Positions 44,680 to 54,171 of a stretch of 64,000 nucleotides of DNA are shown here, piece after piece. Source of the DNA: SXOA01 sp046153945 (GTDB taxonomy: Bacteria > Planctomycetota > Planctomycetia > Pirellulales > Pirellulaceae); assembly GCA_046153945.1 (NCBI GenBank), contig JBJXFF010000171.1:12147-76146 (forward strand), written 5' to 3'. Numbering within the stretch: position 1 is the first letter of the stretch; the number at the start of each line of letters is the position of its first letter. The position numbers and the translations under genes were made by a program. The notes beneath the pieces were generated by a model that did not search any database, was not told where the DNA came from, and saw nothing but the letters and a program-made list of their open reading frames with translations.

Positions 44680-47600
44680 ATTTCGGCGGCTGGACCGGCA
44701 TGGGAACGCCTCCAGGCAGGCGTAATCGAATTCCCGGTGGCAAGCCGTTCGGGTTTCGGCCGGGCATCTGATTGAAGGCCCGGAAAATATCCGTCGCCAC
44801 GTCCACCGCTGTTCCCAACTGCTCTCCTAGAGAGCGGCTGGACATCATCCCCAATTGAGCCGGCGGCCGCGGGGGGGCGGGATTATCGGTGAATTTCAGC
44901 GTCAGGGTCCGGTTGCCGTCTCCCGTCATGCTAATGACGACCGTCGCTTGGTCGCGGTTGCACACGATGTCGCAGTTGTTGGCCAGTCCCAAGAACGCAT
45001 CTTCCTCATAGACAACGCTCCCGTCCCGCCGGTCCAAGCAGAGGAGCGAACTGACGTTGCTCGTCGTTCCCCCACCGCGGGAAACGCTCTTTCTTCTCGC
45101 GAAAACCAGCACCGGGGATTCCGAAGGCTGATCGGGCGGCAGCGCGTGCTGCGAAACAAAAGCCGGCGTCTGCCACTGGGCCTCGCCGGTCGCGCGGTTT
45201 AAGGCATAGACCTTGCCGTGGACTTGAACGCCCATCGCAGAACCGGTATTCAGCGGAAAGGGAGTCACACCATTGGTTTCTCCCTTCATCGGCTGGTTGA
45301 CCGCAAGCAAGTATTGTGTGCGAGATGCCACCACGGCAATTCCTTGCAACTCCGGTTCTGGGTCCACCGCAGTCTCGAACAGGACCGAGCCGCTTCTCAG
45401 GGAGACCACGGTGAGCTTGCCGCTAGCCTCGAGCAGCATCAACTCCTCGCCATCGATAATGCAGCCCTTGGCCGGTTGTTCAACTTTCTTAGACCATAGT
45501 CCGGTACCTTGGCTGCTCGCGTCGTACAGGCGAAGCTGAACGGTTCGTCCTGCCAGTGCTTCCCAGGCGAGGACATTGCGTCCGCAAGTGACCCAGCGGC
45601 GATCCGAGGGATCCACCATTCGCCGGTCGACGAGAGACCCGTCGGCAGCACTGAAAACCAGGGCCTGGTCCGATTTCTCACCGGGCGGAATGACGACGAC
45701 TCTGTGCTCATCGCCAAACACTTCCGATCCCGGCTCGACGCCACTTCGCTCCCACAGCAGTTTTCCCGTGAGCGGTTCGACGCATACGAGTTGTCGTCCC
45801 CGGTGATAGGTTATGCCGAAACGACTGCTGGGCCCGATAGTCCCTTGACCTCGGTCGATGGGGGGATTGTATCGGATTCCAGCGCCCAGCAGTGGATTCA
45901 TATTGGCGGGGCGCGAGACATAGACATTTTGCCTCCGCAAACTCGCATCCCCGTCAGTCATGTCCGCGCGCCATAGCATCCCCTCCGTGGTGACGCCCTG
46001 ACGAATCCGCAGGGCATCAATCGCCAGGATTTCTCCGCCACTGGCGACCAGCATGAGATGCCCGACAATCTTTCCACTGGCCTGGTTGGATGAGAGAAAT
46101 TGTTGATTGTTGCGGGTCAGAGAAGTTGCGGAAATCAGGCGGCCGGAACTATCCAGAGCGCGAAACGCAGATTCGCTCGTGGATATCTGCCCCCGCATTC
46201 CGCGGGGGGCCGCACCTCGGAAATCGCTCAGGGGAACCTGATAGCGATAAGTGCTGAAGCCGATGTTTGCTCCTTGCGGATCGCTTACTTTGGCCGTCAC
46301 GTTTCCAGTAGGCCAATGTCGGGTTGCAATCTGCTGTTGGATTTTCTCTCGCAGGGCTGCTGCATCCGCCAAGTCCTTGCCGGTTTTATCGCCGAGGCAG
46401 ACAACTGCCGAATATTTCGCTCCCAGGATTTCATAAAACTCGCGAGCCAGTTCATAGCGCTCGGCTGCCTCGTAAACGGATGCCAAAATGGCGTGGGCCT
46501 GACCGGCCATGGTTGGTTCGCGGTCAGTCGCCAGTTCTCCTATCGCCAATTCGGCTTCCAAGAGCTTGCCTTCCGCAGCAAGCCGCCGGGCCAATTCCAG
46601 TTGCCCGTGGCCAGCCAACCGATGAAAGCGGAAGGCATCCACGAAGTCGGCAAGGGCCGCAGTGCCGACAACCACCTTTGCCTCTTCGAGTCGAGAATGC
46701 ACCAATTCATCGAGCCGCTTCTCTTCCTGTCCAGAGGTGCGAGAATAAATCGCCGAAAGTCGGGCACTGATCCAGCGTTCCTGACGGGCGGAATGATCGC
46801 GGGACAACTCTTCCATTTCAGTCCCCGAATCACCTGCCTGGTCACGGAGTGTGATGTAAGCCGCAAAGGCCTCCGTGGGACTGCCGGCCTTCTCCATGGC
46901 CTGTGCCCGCAGTCGGAGCAACTCCCGCCGCAGCGCCGGCTGGTCCGCGAGAAGCGTTTCCGCTTCGGTCGCCAAAGCCTGATTCGCGGCAAAGTCGGTT
47001 CTAAGCAGCGAAAGCATGGCGCGGGCGAGCATCCCCTTCGTTTCCGCATCACCCGGAGCGAGAACCTGGGCCCTCCGGAGAGCCTTCAGCGCGTCTTCCT
47101 GCTTGCCGTCTTGCAGCAGGATTTCTCCTCGGCGTGCCAAAGCCCAGTGATCGTCCGGATTCTTGGCGAGCAACTCGTCCGTCCGCTTGCGGAGCGGTTC
47201 GGCCAGGTAGTAGGACGAAATCCCTTCCGGCGTTTGCGAAATCAATTCGTCCTTGTAGCAAACCAGATTGCCGAGCGTGGAGCCCGTTTTGACTTGCGAG
47301 ACAATCTTCCCCTGATCCAAATCGATCTTGACGAGATGTGAAGAGTTGGTGGGCAAGTAGTAAAAGTGCTCGCTGTAATAACCCCGCCCCGTGGGCGAAT
47401 CGCCATCAAGCTCGATTGGAACGGCCCAAGCTTCTTTGCTGTCCGCCAGGTTGATCGCTTTGATCTGCTTCTTGCCGACCAGTATTGCCTTGCCGTTATG
47501 CACGCACCCGATGAACAGCATCTCCCCGCAGGGGAGTTTCCACTTGGGCTTGCCGGTAAGCAGGTCCAGGCAATGCAGGTCCATCGCTTCCACGGGTGTC

Positions 47601-49480
47601 AGCAAAACGCTGCCGCCGGAAATCGTTACGCTCCCGTCGATCCAGTGTTCTTTGTTCCCGTTGTCAGCAACTTGAATCTGACCGAATCCGTTAATGCGGC
47701 GGAATGTCCCAGCATCGAGACGTGGATATTGATAACCCCAGCGGAGTGTCCGCGTGGCGAGGTCCACCGCGGCCACTCCTTCACCGGAGGTCGGGCAAAC
47801 GAGCACTCCTTCCGCGAACGACGGCGTAGCCCCCGCCAGACGGCGCACGTTATCCATCGTGATGGTCCGCCCGTCCGACATCATGGCCAAGGACTGTTTC
47901 CATTCAAGCATGCCCGTTTTGGCATTCAGGCACAGCAGGCGTATCTCGCCATTGAATTCCGCCAACACGAAGAGTTGGCCGGCCAACGGCAGCGGCGGAC
48001 CGAGAAAGAATGCCCCGGCCAGGTTGGGGTCATCTTCGCCGGCTTCTCCGCCGACCTTCCAGTTCAAGGCCCCTTGGCGACTGAGGTCAATCGCGGCCAG
48101 CTTATTCCAGGCTTGCTGGGTGAACGGATTGTTGAACATCGCCCCCCGGCCGCCGATAAACACCCGCTGCATCTGGATGTTGTTCGCCACCGCAGGGAAG
48201 CCAATCTCGTCAATCAGAAAGACCTGATTTCCATCACTGCTCATTTCACCGTAGGCGTGATCCTTCCAAATGCGGATGTCGAGCTGTTGCTCGCGGGTGG
48301 AATTCTGAGGGCTGCGGGGCTGGGCCGCTGTGTTGCGGGTTGCCTTGTCGTAGGCGCTTTCATCCCATGGGAAGTACCAGACCCGTTTTCCCTGCTCCTG
48401 CAGCGAGACCCCCATTACCCGATCCGCCGTGCGATAGATCAAATAATCCTTCACCACCAGCGGCTGCAGGGCCGGAATGACGACTCTGTCGGGAGGACTC
48501 TTGGCCTGCTGGCGGATTTTGATCGCATCTTGCGGGTCATCGACGGCAGGGACCGTCCAGCGCGGCGAGAGGAGCGGCAAACTGGAATTCGTCGACGCGG
48601 TCCGAGTTTCGTTCCCGCGAAACATCACCCACTCCAAGGCATTCGCATTGCGGGACTTTCCCCCGTTCCCCACCAACTTCGTCAGCCAGTCCAAGGCATC
48701 GGCATCTTTGTCAAACAGCACGACCGGTTTGGGGCCTGCCGCAATCTTCGCGTTCGGATTCCGCTGCCGCAGCGCGATTAGCGTCTCCTTCGCCTTGTCC
48801 GGCTGACCGGAGAATTGCCAACTGGTGGCCAGGAGAATGGAAAGCTCTGGATCATATTGAGCCGCCGCCGCGGGAACGTCGGCAACTCGCTTGAACGCCA
48901 GCGCCGCCGCGAGCGGCCGCCCCTGATCCAAATTCAGCCGACCGAGCAGAATGGCCGCTTCGTAGCCGGCTTTGGTGTGAAAGTAGCGGCGAGCAACTTC
49001 GGTGAGCTTCGGGATATTGCCTTCCGCCAGGGAAGCATCGAGCATGGCCCGCGCTTCCGCCCCAAAATTCAATTCATAGAGCCGCCGCCCTTTTTCCGGC
49101 ATCGCACCGAGCATTTGCAGGGCCTGCGTCTTCAGGCTGGTTTGGGATTCGCCTGGTTTAGCCGCCGGCAGGAAGAAATCGTCGGCGAACTCTCCCTTGT
49201 TCGATTTCAAATCAGGATCAGCCGTTTCGCCATTGAGGATTCCACCCAGGGCTTCCACGGCATCCGCATAACGCTCTTCGGTAATTGCCGCCTGGGCTCG
49301 ATTAAGCTGCTGCCGAAAAGCGCGCGGAGCGGCGATGAAAATCGTCGTGGGATCGTCCGGACTCGCCGCGCCGATTTTGTTGGGAAACACCTGCCCATTC
49401 GCGGGCTGCGCGAAGGCTGCGGCGATTCCAAGAATCAGGGACGTGAACCACGCATTTCGGAGGGGAAGTTGCGCTTTCAT
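44678..49480 (-). CDS. Giant PQQ-like beta-propeller and TPR protein
   Basis: About 1600 residues with a signal peptide (IAAAFAQPANGQV). It has an N-terminal TPR-like part (RAQAAITEERYADAVEALGG), a first PQQ/outer-membrane-assembly-like propeller (about 280-720), a central TPR/helical part (about 750-1050: LALGD-type helices such as ALRRAQVLAPGDAETKGMLA), and a second propeller (about 1100-1560, e.g. QLVCVEPLTGKLLWERSG). ATG 49480 follows AAGGA. The role is probably scaffold or periplasmic binding; no quinoprotein active-site residues were identified. Confidence 0.85.
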   Translation of the reverse strand: MKAQLPLRNAWFTSLILGIAAAFAQPANGQVFPNKIGAASPDDPTTIFIAAPRAFRQQLNRAQAAITEERYADAVEALGGILNGETADPDLKSNKGEFADDFFLPAAKPGESQTSLKTQALQMLGAMPEKGRRLYELNFGAEARAMLDASLAEGNIPKLTEVARRYFHTKAGYEAAILLGRLNLDQGRPLAAALAFKRVADVPAAAAQYDPELSILLATSWQFSGQPDKAKETLIALRQRNPNAKIAAGPKPVVLFDKDADALDWLTKLVGNGGKSRNANALEWVMFRGNETRTASTNSSLPLLSPRWTVPAVDDPQDAIKIRQQAKSPPDRVVIPALQPLVVKDYLIYRTADRVMGVSLQEQGKRVWYFPWDESAYDKATRNTAAQPRSPQNSTREQQLDIRIWKDHAYGEMSSDGNQVFLIDEIGFPAVANNIQMQRVFIGGRGAMFNNPFTQQAWNKLAAIDLSRQGALNWKVGGEAGEDDPNLAGAFFLGPPLPLAGQLFVLAEFNGEIRLLCLNAKTGMLEWKQSLAMMSDGRTITMDNVRRLAGATPSFAEGVLVCPTSGEGVAAVDLATRTLRWGYQYPRLDAGTFRRINGFGQIQVADNGNKEHWIDGSVTISGGSVLLTPVEAMDLHCLDLLTGKPKWKLPCGEMLFIGCVHNGKAILVGKKQIKAINLADSKEAWAVPIELDGDSPTGRGYYSEHFYYLPTNSSHLVKIDLDQGKIVSQVKTGSTLGNLVCYKDELISQTPEGISSYYLAEPLRKRTDELLAKNPDDHWALARRGEILLQDGKQEDALKALRRAQVLAPGDAETKGMLARAMLSLLRTDFAANQALATEAETLLADQPALRRELLRLRAQAMEKAGSPTEAFAAYITLRDQAGDSGTEMEELSRDHSARQERWISARLSAIYSRTSGQEEKRLDELVHSRLEEAKVVVGTAALADFVDAFRFHRLAGHGQLELARRLAAEGKLLEAELAIGELATDREPTMAGQAHAILASVYEAAERYELAREFYEILGAKYSAVVCLGDKTGKDLADAAALREKIQQQIATRHWPTGNVTAKVSDPQGANIGFSTYRYQVPLSDFRGAAPRGMRGQISTSESAFRALDSSGRLISATSLTRNNQQFLSSNQASGKIVGHLMLVASGGEILAIDALRIRQGVTTEGMLWRADMTDGDASLRRQNVYVSRPANMNPLLGAGIRYNPPIDRGQGTIGPSSRFGITYHRGRQLVCVEPLTGKLLWERSGVEPGSEVFGDEHRVVVIPPGEKSDQALVFSAADGSLVDRRMVDPSDRRWVTCGRNVLAWEALAGRTVQLRLYDASSQGTGLWSKKVEQPAKGCIIDGEELMLLEASGKLTVVSLRSGSVLFETAVDPEPELQGIAVVASRTQYLLAVNQPMKGETNGVTPFPLNTGSAMGVQVHGKVYALNRATGEAQWQTPAFVSQHALPPDQPSESPVLVFARRKSVSRGGGTTSNVSSLLCLDRRDGSVVYEEDAFLGLANNCDIVCNRDQATVVISMTGDGNRTLTLKFTDNPAPPRPPAQLGMMSSRSLGEQLGTAVDVATDIFRAFNQMPGRNPNGLPPGIRLRLPGGVPMPVQPPK

Positions 49481-49774
49481 GGGCATCCTTTGGCGAGAAA
49501 GCATCGTCCTAACCTGTTGTCAAAAGGTATCTTACCAAAACTGCTGAGGGGCGGACAATTAATTCTAAGGCTCCGTGACCTGCTCGTTACCATTTGGGCG
49601 ACTGATTGCGGCAGAATCAGCCAAAACGCCGCGGAATCGGTTACCAGATACCATTCTCCCTGGATTTGTCGCAAGAAACCGGCTCCTGGCCCCCATTTTT
49701 GCCAAAAAACGGCCAAAATTCACCGAAATCTTTGGTTTTTCGGCGATTTCCCCGCCTTTTTCCCCTTTGGCCCG
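49481..49774. other. AT-richer leader region upstream of the HU gene
   Basis: No coding region is seen. One dyad, CCGAAA...TTTCGG (about 49717-49737), is present. The sequence is locally rich in runs of A and T and precedes the candidate HU promoter. Confidence 0.4.
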
Positions 49775-49802
49775 TTGCAATTTACCGTGGAGAGATTCTA
49801 AT
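49775..49802 (+). promoter_or_regulatory. Candidate promoter of the HU-like gene
   Basis: TTGCAA (49775-49780, 4 of 6) and TCTAAT (49797-49802, 5 of 6) with a 16-base spacer. The predicted start is about 75 bases before the ATG at 49884. Confidence 0.45.
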
Positions 49803-49883
49803 CCCTAACCATCCGCACTGCGGAAAACAGCGTATTTTCACGTTTCATTCTCACCAAGGAACCTCACTAGGAGGGTGGCCACC

Positions 49884-50204
49884 ATGGCAAAGAAAGCTGC
49901 GAGTGCTAAGGCGCCGAGCAAGTCGGAAGTTTACGCGAGCATCTCGGAGACGACCGGCGTCTCCAAGAAGGATGTTGGAGCGGTCCTCGACGCGTTGTCC
50001 GCCGAAATTGGCAAAGCCATCGGCAAGAAGGGTTCGGGGGTCTTTCAGATTCCCGGCCTGTGCAAAGTCATCCGCCGCGAAGTCCCTGCCCGTCCCGCCA
50101 AGAAGGGCGTGATGGTCCTGGGTCAACTCCGCGACCTGCCGGCCAAGCCGGCTTCCAAGAAGGTCGTCGTTCGCCCCCTCAAGGCGCTGAAGGCGATGAT
50201 CTAA
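49884..50204 (+). CDS. HU/IHF-family DNA-binding protein, divergent
   Basis: 106 residues. The Lys/Ala-rich N-terminus precedes an HU-like fold: KSEVYASISETTGVSKKDVG (about 13-32), then AVLDALSAEIGKAIGKKGSGVFQIPG with the family's VFQIPGLC turn, and a basic DNA-binding region. The usual beta-arm GRNPxT motif is replaced by PARPAKKGVMVLGQLRD, as in divergent planctomycete HU-like proteins. GGAGG precedes the ATG by nine bases, and a strong terminator follows. Nucleoid organisation is the likely role. Confidence 0.88.
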   Translation: MAKKAASAKAPSKSEVYASISETTGVSKKDVGAVLDALSAEIGKAIGKKGSGVFQIPGLCKVIRREVPARPAKKGVMVLGQLRDLPAKPASKKVVVRPLKALKAMI

Positions 50205-50234
50205 GCCAGTCATTGGGCGAATGATCGATACATT

Positions 50235-50272
50235 GGGTTTCCCGTCCTTGTGGCGTGGAAACCCTTTTTTTT
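50235..50272 (+). terminator. Rho-independent terminator of the HU-like gene
   Basis: GGGTTTCC (50235-50242) pairs with GGAAACCC (50257-50264), then eight Ts (50265-50272). The structure is 30 bases past the stop codon. Confidence 0.9.
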
Positions 50273-50314
50273 GGAAAATGCGAATGATCGAAGATATCCT
50301 CCACTAATTCCCCA

Positions 50315-50344
50315 TTCGGATTTCGAGCTTCGAATTTCGGATTT
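50315..50344. repeat. Repeat with two TTCGGATTT copies, ending just before the next start
   Basis: TTCGGATTT at 50315-50323 and 50336-50344 flank a short dyad (TTCGA-GCT-TCGAA, 50322-50334). Related to the CGAAATCCGAA repeat at 22215-22255. It ends 5 bases before the ATG at 50350, which has no SD. Confidence 0.55.
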
Positions 50345-50349
50345 TCGCC

Positions 50350-50982
50350 ATGTCTGATCGTCCCACTGAAATCTTTCGAGCCGCCAATTCCCAGCATGCG
50401 CAAATGCTGCGGCAAATGCTGGAAGAGCGGGGAATCAAGGCGTATATCGTCAATGAATCCCTGCAGACGGCTGGGGGTGACTTGCCGCTGGGGTGGACGG
50501 CGGCTCCGCGGATTCTGGTTGCGGAGGAAGACGCGGTGAAGGGGCGTCTTATCGCGGAGCAGTTTGACGCCATCTTGCGAGACGGTAAAGCAGTCGAGTT
50601 TGAAGAATTCGACGTCGCCGATGCTGACTGGACCGACTGGCCTCTCTGCCCCGGGTGCCAACAGCGCCGCGAGGTTCTCTGCAATATCTGCGGCAGCCGG
50701 GGGAGCAAGTTTGCGCTGGCCGATTTGGTAGAAGAAAATGGCCGCACCCAGGTGCTGCTCCACTGTGATTCTTGCGACGACCATTTTCGCCCGCAGTTCT
50801 TTCGAGTCTGCCACCACTGCGGCCATGACTTCGGCAGCGGCATCGATCCGCGGCCTGTTCAGCAAGAACTAGAACTGCCGGAGAATACCCGCCGGACCTG
50901 GATTGTCGTGGCAGGGTTGATTGGATTTGCCGCGATTATTGGGGCCTATTTGTACTGGCTGGTGAATTCGCGGGCTCCTTGA
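50350..50982 (+). CDS. DUF2007-type, zinc-ribbon, tail-anchored protein
   Basis: 210 residues. The N-terminal DUF2007-like domain (about 5-78) reads TEIFRAANSQHAQMLRQMLEERGI, then AYIVNESLQTAGG. Two Cys-rich zinc-ribbon-like parts follow (LCPGCQQRREVLCNICGSRGS, split; then CDSCDDHFRPQFFRVCHHCG). The C-terminal helix (WIVVAGLIGFAAIIGAYLYWLV) anchors it in the membrane. DUF2007 proteins are proposed PII-like signal transducers. The start lacks an SD and lies immediately after a repeat. Confidence 0.8.
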   Translation: MSDRPTEIFRAANSQHAQMLRQMLEERGIKAYIVNESLQTAGGDLPLGWTAAPRILVAEEDAVKGRLIAEQFDAILRDGKAVEFEEFDVADADWTDWPLCPGCQQRREVLCNICGSRGSKFALADLVEENGRTQVLLHCDSCDDHFRPQFFRVCHHCGHDFGSGIDPRPVQQELELPENTRRTWIVVAGLIGFAAIIGAYLYWLVNSRAP

Positions 50983-51019
50983 GTATGTTCCTCGCGGGCC
51001 GTGGGATTACAATTGGAGC

Positions 51020-51715
51020 ATGGACAGTTCCCCTTCTCCCAAATTCTGCCGCAAGGACGCGCATGCGTACTTTGTGCAGCAGTTGCCCATTTTGGGGACG
51101 ACGAAGGGCCTGCTCCGGGCAACGGCGGCAATTGCCTTGCATGCTCTGCCAAGCTCCCAGCCGGCCATCGTTGAGGAGCGTCTCGAAGGAATTGCCCTGC
51201 GGGTGCTGGGGCGGGTGAAGAGCAAGCAGGTTTCCGCTCGGCTGGCCCATTTGCATGACGTGCTCTTCGCCGAGGAGAAGTTCGCGGGAAATACGGACGA
51301 CTACTATACGGCCGACAATAGTTATCTCCCCAAGGTTTTGGAATCGAAGCGCGGCCTCCCGATTTTGCTGGCCTTGGTTTACAAAGTGGTGGCCGAGCGG
51401 TGCGGGCTGACCGTGGAGGGGCTGAATTCGCCCGGGCATTTCCTGGTCCGCGTGAAGACCGACGAAGGTTGGATGTTCGTGGACCCCTTCTTCCACGGCC
51501 AATCCCTCAGTCGCGAGGAAGCGTTTGCCCGCCTGGAACAGATGAGCGGCCGCGAAGTCCCGCGGGACGACACCTACCTCTCCCCCGCCACCCATGCTCA
51601 GTGGGTCAGCCGCATCCTCTCGAATTTGCAAACGCTGTTCGCCAATCAAGGGAAACAGAAAGACCTGGCGGCCATGTCGGAGTTGCAGGAAGTATTGGCC
51701 GATACGCTGCATTAA
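51020..51715 (+). CDS. SirB1/transglutaminase-like family protein
   Basis: 231 residues. The SirB1 core is the stretch GLPILLALVYKVVAERCGLT (about 113-132), then EGLNSPGHFLVRVKTDEGWMFVDPFFHGQSLS, with the His, Asp and Cys positions expected of the transglutaminase-like fold. The protein is cytoplasmic with no signal peptide. Related SirB1 proteins are conserved but functionally poorly defined. Confidence 0.85.
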   Translation: MDSSPSPKFCRKDAHAYFVQQLPILGTTKGLLRATAAIALHALPSSQPAIVEERLEGIALRVLGRVKSKQVSARLAHLHDVLFAEEKFAGNTDDYYTADNSYLPKVLESKRGLPILLALVYKVVAERCGLTVEGLNSPGHFLVRVKTDEGWMFVDPFFHGQSLSREEAFARLEQMSGREVPRDDTYLSPATHAQWVSRILSNLQTLFANQGKQKDLAAMSELQEVLADTLH

Positions 51716-51725
51716 TTCGAAGTTC

Positions 51726-51790
51726 GTAGTAATCGGCTTCAGCCGGTTAGATTTTTCCCGGACGGTTAACCCGCTGAAGCGGGTTACTAC
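51726..51790. repeat. Nested palindromic repeat GTAGTAA...TTACTAC with two inner hairpins
   Basis: Outer arms GTAGTAA (51726-51732) and TTACTAC (51784-51790). The right inner hairpin TAACCCGCT-GA-AGCGGGTTA (51767-51786) is a perfect 9-bp stem; the left (about 51731-51748) is an 8-bp stem with one G-T pair. It ends 5 bases before the SD-less ATG at 51796. Confidence 0.8.
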
Positions 51791-51795
51791 AAACG

Positions 51796-52263
51796 ATGAC
51801 TTACCTTCGCTGGCACTGCCCCGCCTGCTCGCACACGGAAGAGACGCCGCAAGACGCTCTCTATCAGCGGCTGCGCGGCGTGGGATTGCTGCGGCGAGTG
51901 AAAGCGGAGGAATTAAAGGACCTCGATTATCTGCTGCAGCTCGCCGGATCTGTCAAGGAAAAGCTCTGTTGCCCAGGTTGCGGCCAGGGTGGCTATCTGC
52001 CGGCTTTGCCTTTGGATAGCGAGGCGGACTGGGGCGAGCAGCGCAAGTGTGCTCAGTGCAAAGCGATCATCGCTCCGGAACGTCTGGAAGTCTTTCCAGA
52101 TACCACCATCTGTCCGGCCTGCCAAAAGAAAGCAGAGAAAGGGGAGACCAGCGAGGCCGAATACTGCCCCCGCTGCGGCAACCCCATGCAAGTCCGCCAG
52201 CGCCGCGGCCGAGGTATCGCCGCCTATGAACTCGCCTGCCCAAGCTGCGGAGGACGAGGATGA
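51796..52263 (+). CDS. Zinc-ribbon protein with DksA/TraR-like finger
   Basis: 155 residues. There are four Cys-pair groups: CPACSHTEETP (about 8-18), CCPGCGQGG (about 58-66), CAQCKAIIAPERLEVFPDTT followed by ICPACQKK (about 80-112, the DksA/TraR-type finger), and CPRCGNPMQ/CPSCGGRG (about 121-155). Likely binds zinc and acts in protein-protein or transcription contacts. Its stop overlaps the next start (ATGA). The start follows a repeat element and lacks an SD. Confidence 0.75.
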   Translation: MTYLRWHCPACSHTEETPQDALYQRLRGVGLLRRVKAEELKDLDYLLQLAGSVKEKLCCPGCGQGGYLPALPLDSEADWGEQRKCAQCKAIIAPERLEVFPDTTICPACQKKAEKGETSEAEYCPRCGNPMQVRQRRGRGIAAYELACPSCGGRG

Positions 52264-53006
52264 TAATCAATCAAATGAACTCGGCCTCAGTCTTCATTAT
52301 TCTGTCCCCCATTATTCTGTCGTGCTGTATTCTTCCCGGCTGTTCGTCTTCGACCTCGAATCCTTCAGCCACGCCTCAGGAACCATCCCTTGAGCAGCAA
52401 ATCGCTGCGGTTCGAGCAGGAAACACCGACATCATTTTTGTCGAAGAATTACCGCTCAGTGATACCGACCTAGACGTTCTCGCAGATATCCCAGGTCTGC
52501 GAATCTTGCAGCTAGATCACGCCGACAACAAACTTACCGATGCCGGCATGACGGTGATTGCCAAACTCACGCAGCTCGAACATCTCCGCATCCGCGGCGG
52601 CAGCATTGGGGACGAGGGTTTGAAGATTTTGTCCACAATGCCGAATCTGAGATTTCTCAATCTGCCTCGGGGAAAATTCACGGACGTCGGCTTGGCACAA
52701 CTCAAGCAATTACCTCGCTTAGACTCCATTCGCATTGGCAGTCCCAAGGTGACGGACGCTGGAATCGCGGTATTCAAGGACTTCCCTGCCCTGGAGAGTG
52801 TCCATCTCATTGACATTCCCATCACTGACCGGGGACTAGCTGATTTGCAATCCATTCCCAAGCTGGATTCGCTCTACTTGGACGGAGCCAACATCAGCGA
52901 TGTGGCCGTAGACAAGCTATTTGCGAAACACCCCCACCTGCACGTCCACTTCAACCAGGCCCATCACGACCGGGATCCGCACAAGCATGATCATCCACAG
53001 CCGTAG
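52260..53006 (+). CDS. Leucine-rich-repeat lipoprotein with His-rich tail
   Basis: 248 residues. The lipobox is LPGC (Cys28). Eight LRR-like units (DVLADIPGLRILQLDHADNK, LTDAGMTVIAKLTQLEHLRI and similar) fill about 65-220. The tail HVHFNQAHHDRDPHKHDHPQP (split) is His-rich and may bind metal. The ATGA overlap with the zinc-ribbon gene indicates coupling. Planctomycete LRR lipoproteins of this size are common; partner unknown. Confidence 0.85.
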   Translation: MIINQMNSASVFIILSPIILSCCILPGCSSSTSNPSATPQEPSLEQQIAAVRAGNTDIIFVEELPLSDTDLDVLADIPGLRILQLDHADNKLTDAGMTVIAKLTQLEHLRIRGGSIGDEGLKILSTMPNLRFLNLPRGKFTDVGLAQLKQLPRLDSIRIGSPKVTDAGIAVFKDFPALESVHLIDIPITDRGLADLQSIPKLDSLYLDGANISDVAVDKLFAKHPHLHVHFNQAHHDRDPHKHDHPQP

Positions 53007-53085
53007 CGCCAGTAGAGACATGCCGCTTGTCATTGTATATTGATGCCTGACCTGCCACTCATTCTTTCCCGCCCGAGACCCCGCC

Positions 53086-54147
53086 ATGAAACGCCCCTTT
53101 CTTCTCGCTTCGCTGCTGCTGCTGCTCGCTTTGGTCGCCACCTCGGCTTGGTCCTTCTACCGACGGGTGGGTGCGGGCGAAGGGATGACCGCGCAGGCAG
53201 GGAAGTTTCTGGACACGCTCTCGGCGGACCAGAAGAAAATCGCCATTCTCCCCTATGAATCCGAGGCCCGCGTCGGCTGGCACTTTATTCCGTTCTTTGA
53301 CAAGGATGGCAAGCCCGGCCGCAAGGGCCTGCAGGTTCGCAACATGGACGAGGGGCAGCGTAAGGCGGCTCAAGAGGTGCTGAGGAGCGCTCTAAGCGAA
53401 GTTGGTTACGGCAAGGCCACGAAAATCATGGCGATGGAGGCCCTCCTGAAAGAGTTGGAGAAGGGGGTCCAAGGGGGCCAGATCCGCGATACCGAGCGGT
53501 ATTACTTCACCGTCTTTGGAACGCCCACGCCCGACGGCAAATGGGGACTGAGCGTGGAGGGGCATCACCTTTCCCTCAACTTCGTTGTCGACAAGGGGCA
53601 CGTGGTTTCGTCGACCCCCACGGCCTTTGCCGCGAATCCGGCTACCGTGATGAAGGAAGTCATCCCCGCCTTTCCCAAGGGGACGCGGATTCTCAAGGGA
53701 GAAGAACAACTGGCATTCGACCTGCTGGCGTCGCTGACGCCGGAGCAGAAGAAGATCGTGATTGTGGACGAAAAGCCGATGGAAGAAGTTCGCAATGCCG
53801 GCAAGCCCCAGCCGGAAACGGGTGGTCCCGCGGGAATTGCGGCCGCCAAGCTGACGAGCGATCAGGTCAAGGTTCTGCGAAGCCTTCTTGCTGAATATGC
53901 CTCGAACATGCCTGCCGATGTCGCCGAGGAACGGCTGGCGGCCATCGACAAAGCGGGGTTTGAAAAAGTGACGTTTGTCTGGATGGGTGCCGAAAAGCCG
54001 GGAATCGGCCATTCTTATCGAGTGGAGGGTCCGACCTTCCAGATTGAGTTTGTTAACCGGCAAAAGGACGCCGCTGGAAACGAAGCGAATCATATTCACT
54101 GCTTGTGGCGCGACGTCCGCGGGGATTTCGCCATTCCCGCCAAGTAA
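53086..54147 (+). CDS. DUF3500 family secreted protein
   Basis: 353 residues. Signal segment LLASLLLLLALVATSAW. DUF3500 landmarks: SADQKKIAILPYESEARVGWHFIP, NMDEGQRKAAQEVLRSALS, FTVFGTPTPDGKWGLSVEGHHLSLNF, AANPATV and YASNMPADVAEERL. The family is bacterial and uncharacterised. A 10-bp hairpin follows. Function unknown; periplasmic location inferred from the signal. Confidence 0.88.
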   Translation: MKRPFLLASLLLLLALVATSAWSFYRRVGAGEGMTAQAGKFLDTLSADQKKIAILPYESEARVGWHFIPFFDKDGKPGRKGLQVRNMDEGQRKAAQEVLRSALSEVGYGKATKIMAMEALLKELEKGVQGGQIRDTERYYFTVFGTPTPDGKWGLSVEGHHLSLNFVVDKGHVVSSTPTAFAANPATVMKEVIPAFPKGTRILKGEEQLAFDLLASLTPEQKKIVIVDEKPMEEVRNAGKPQPETGGPAGIAAAKLTSDQVKVLRSLLAEYASNMPADVAEERLAAIDKAGFEKVTFVWMGAEKPGIGHSYRVEGPTFQIEFVNRQKDAAGNEANHIHCLWRDVRGDFAIPAK

Positions 54148-54171
54148 AAATCAATGGGAAACACCAGGTGG

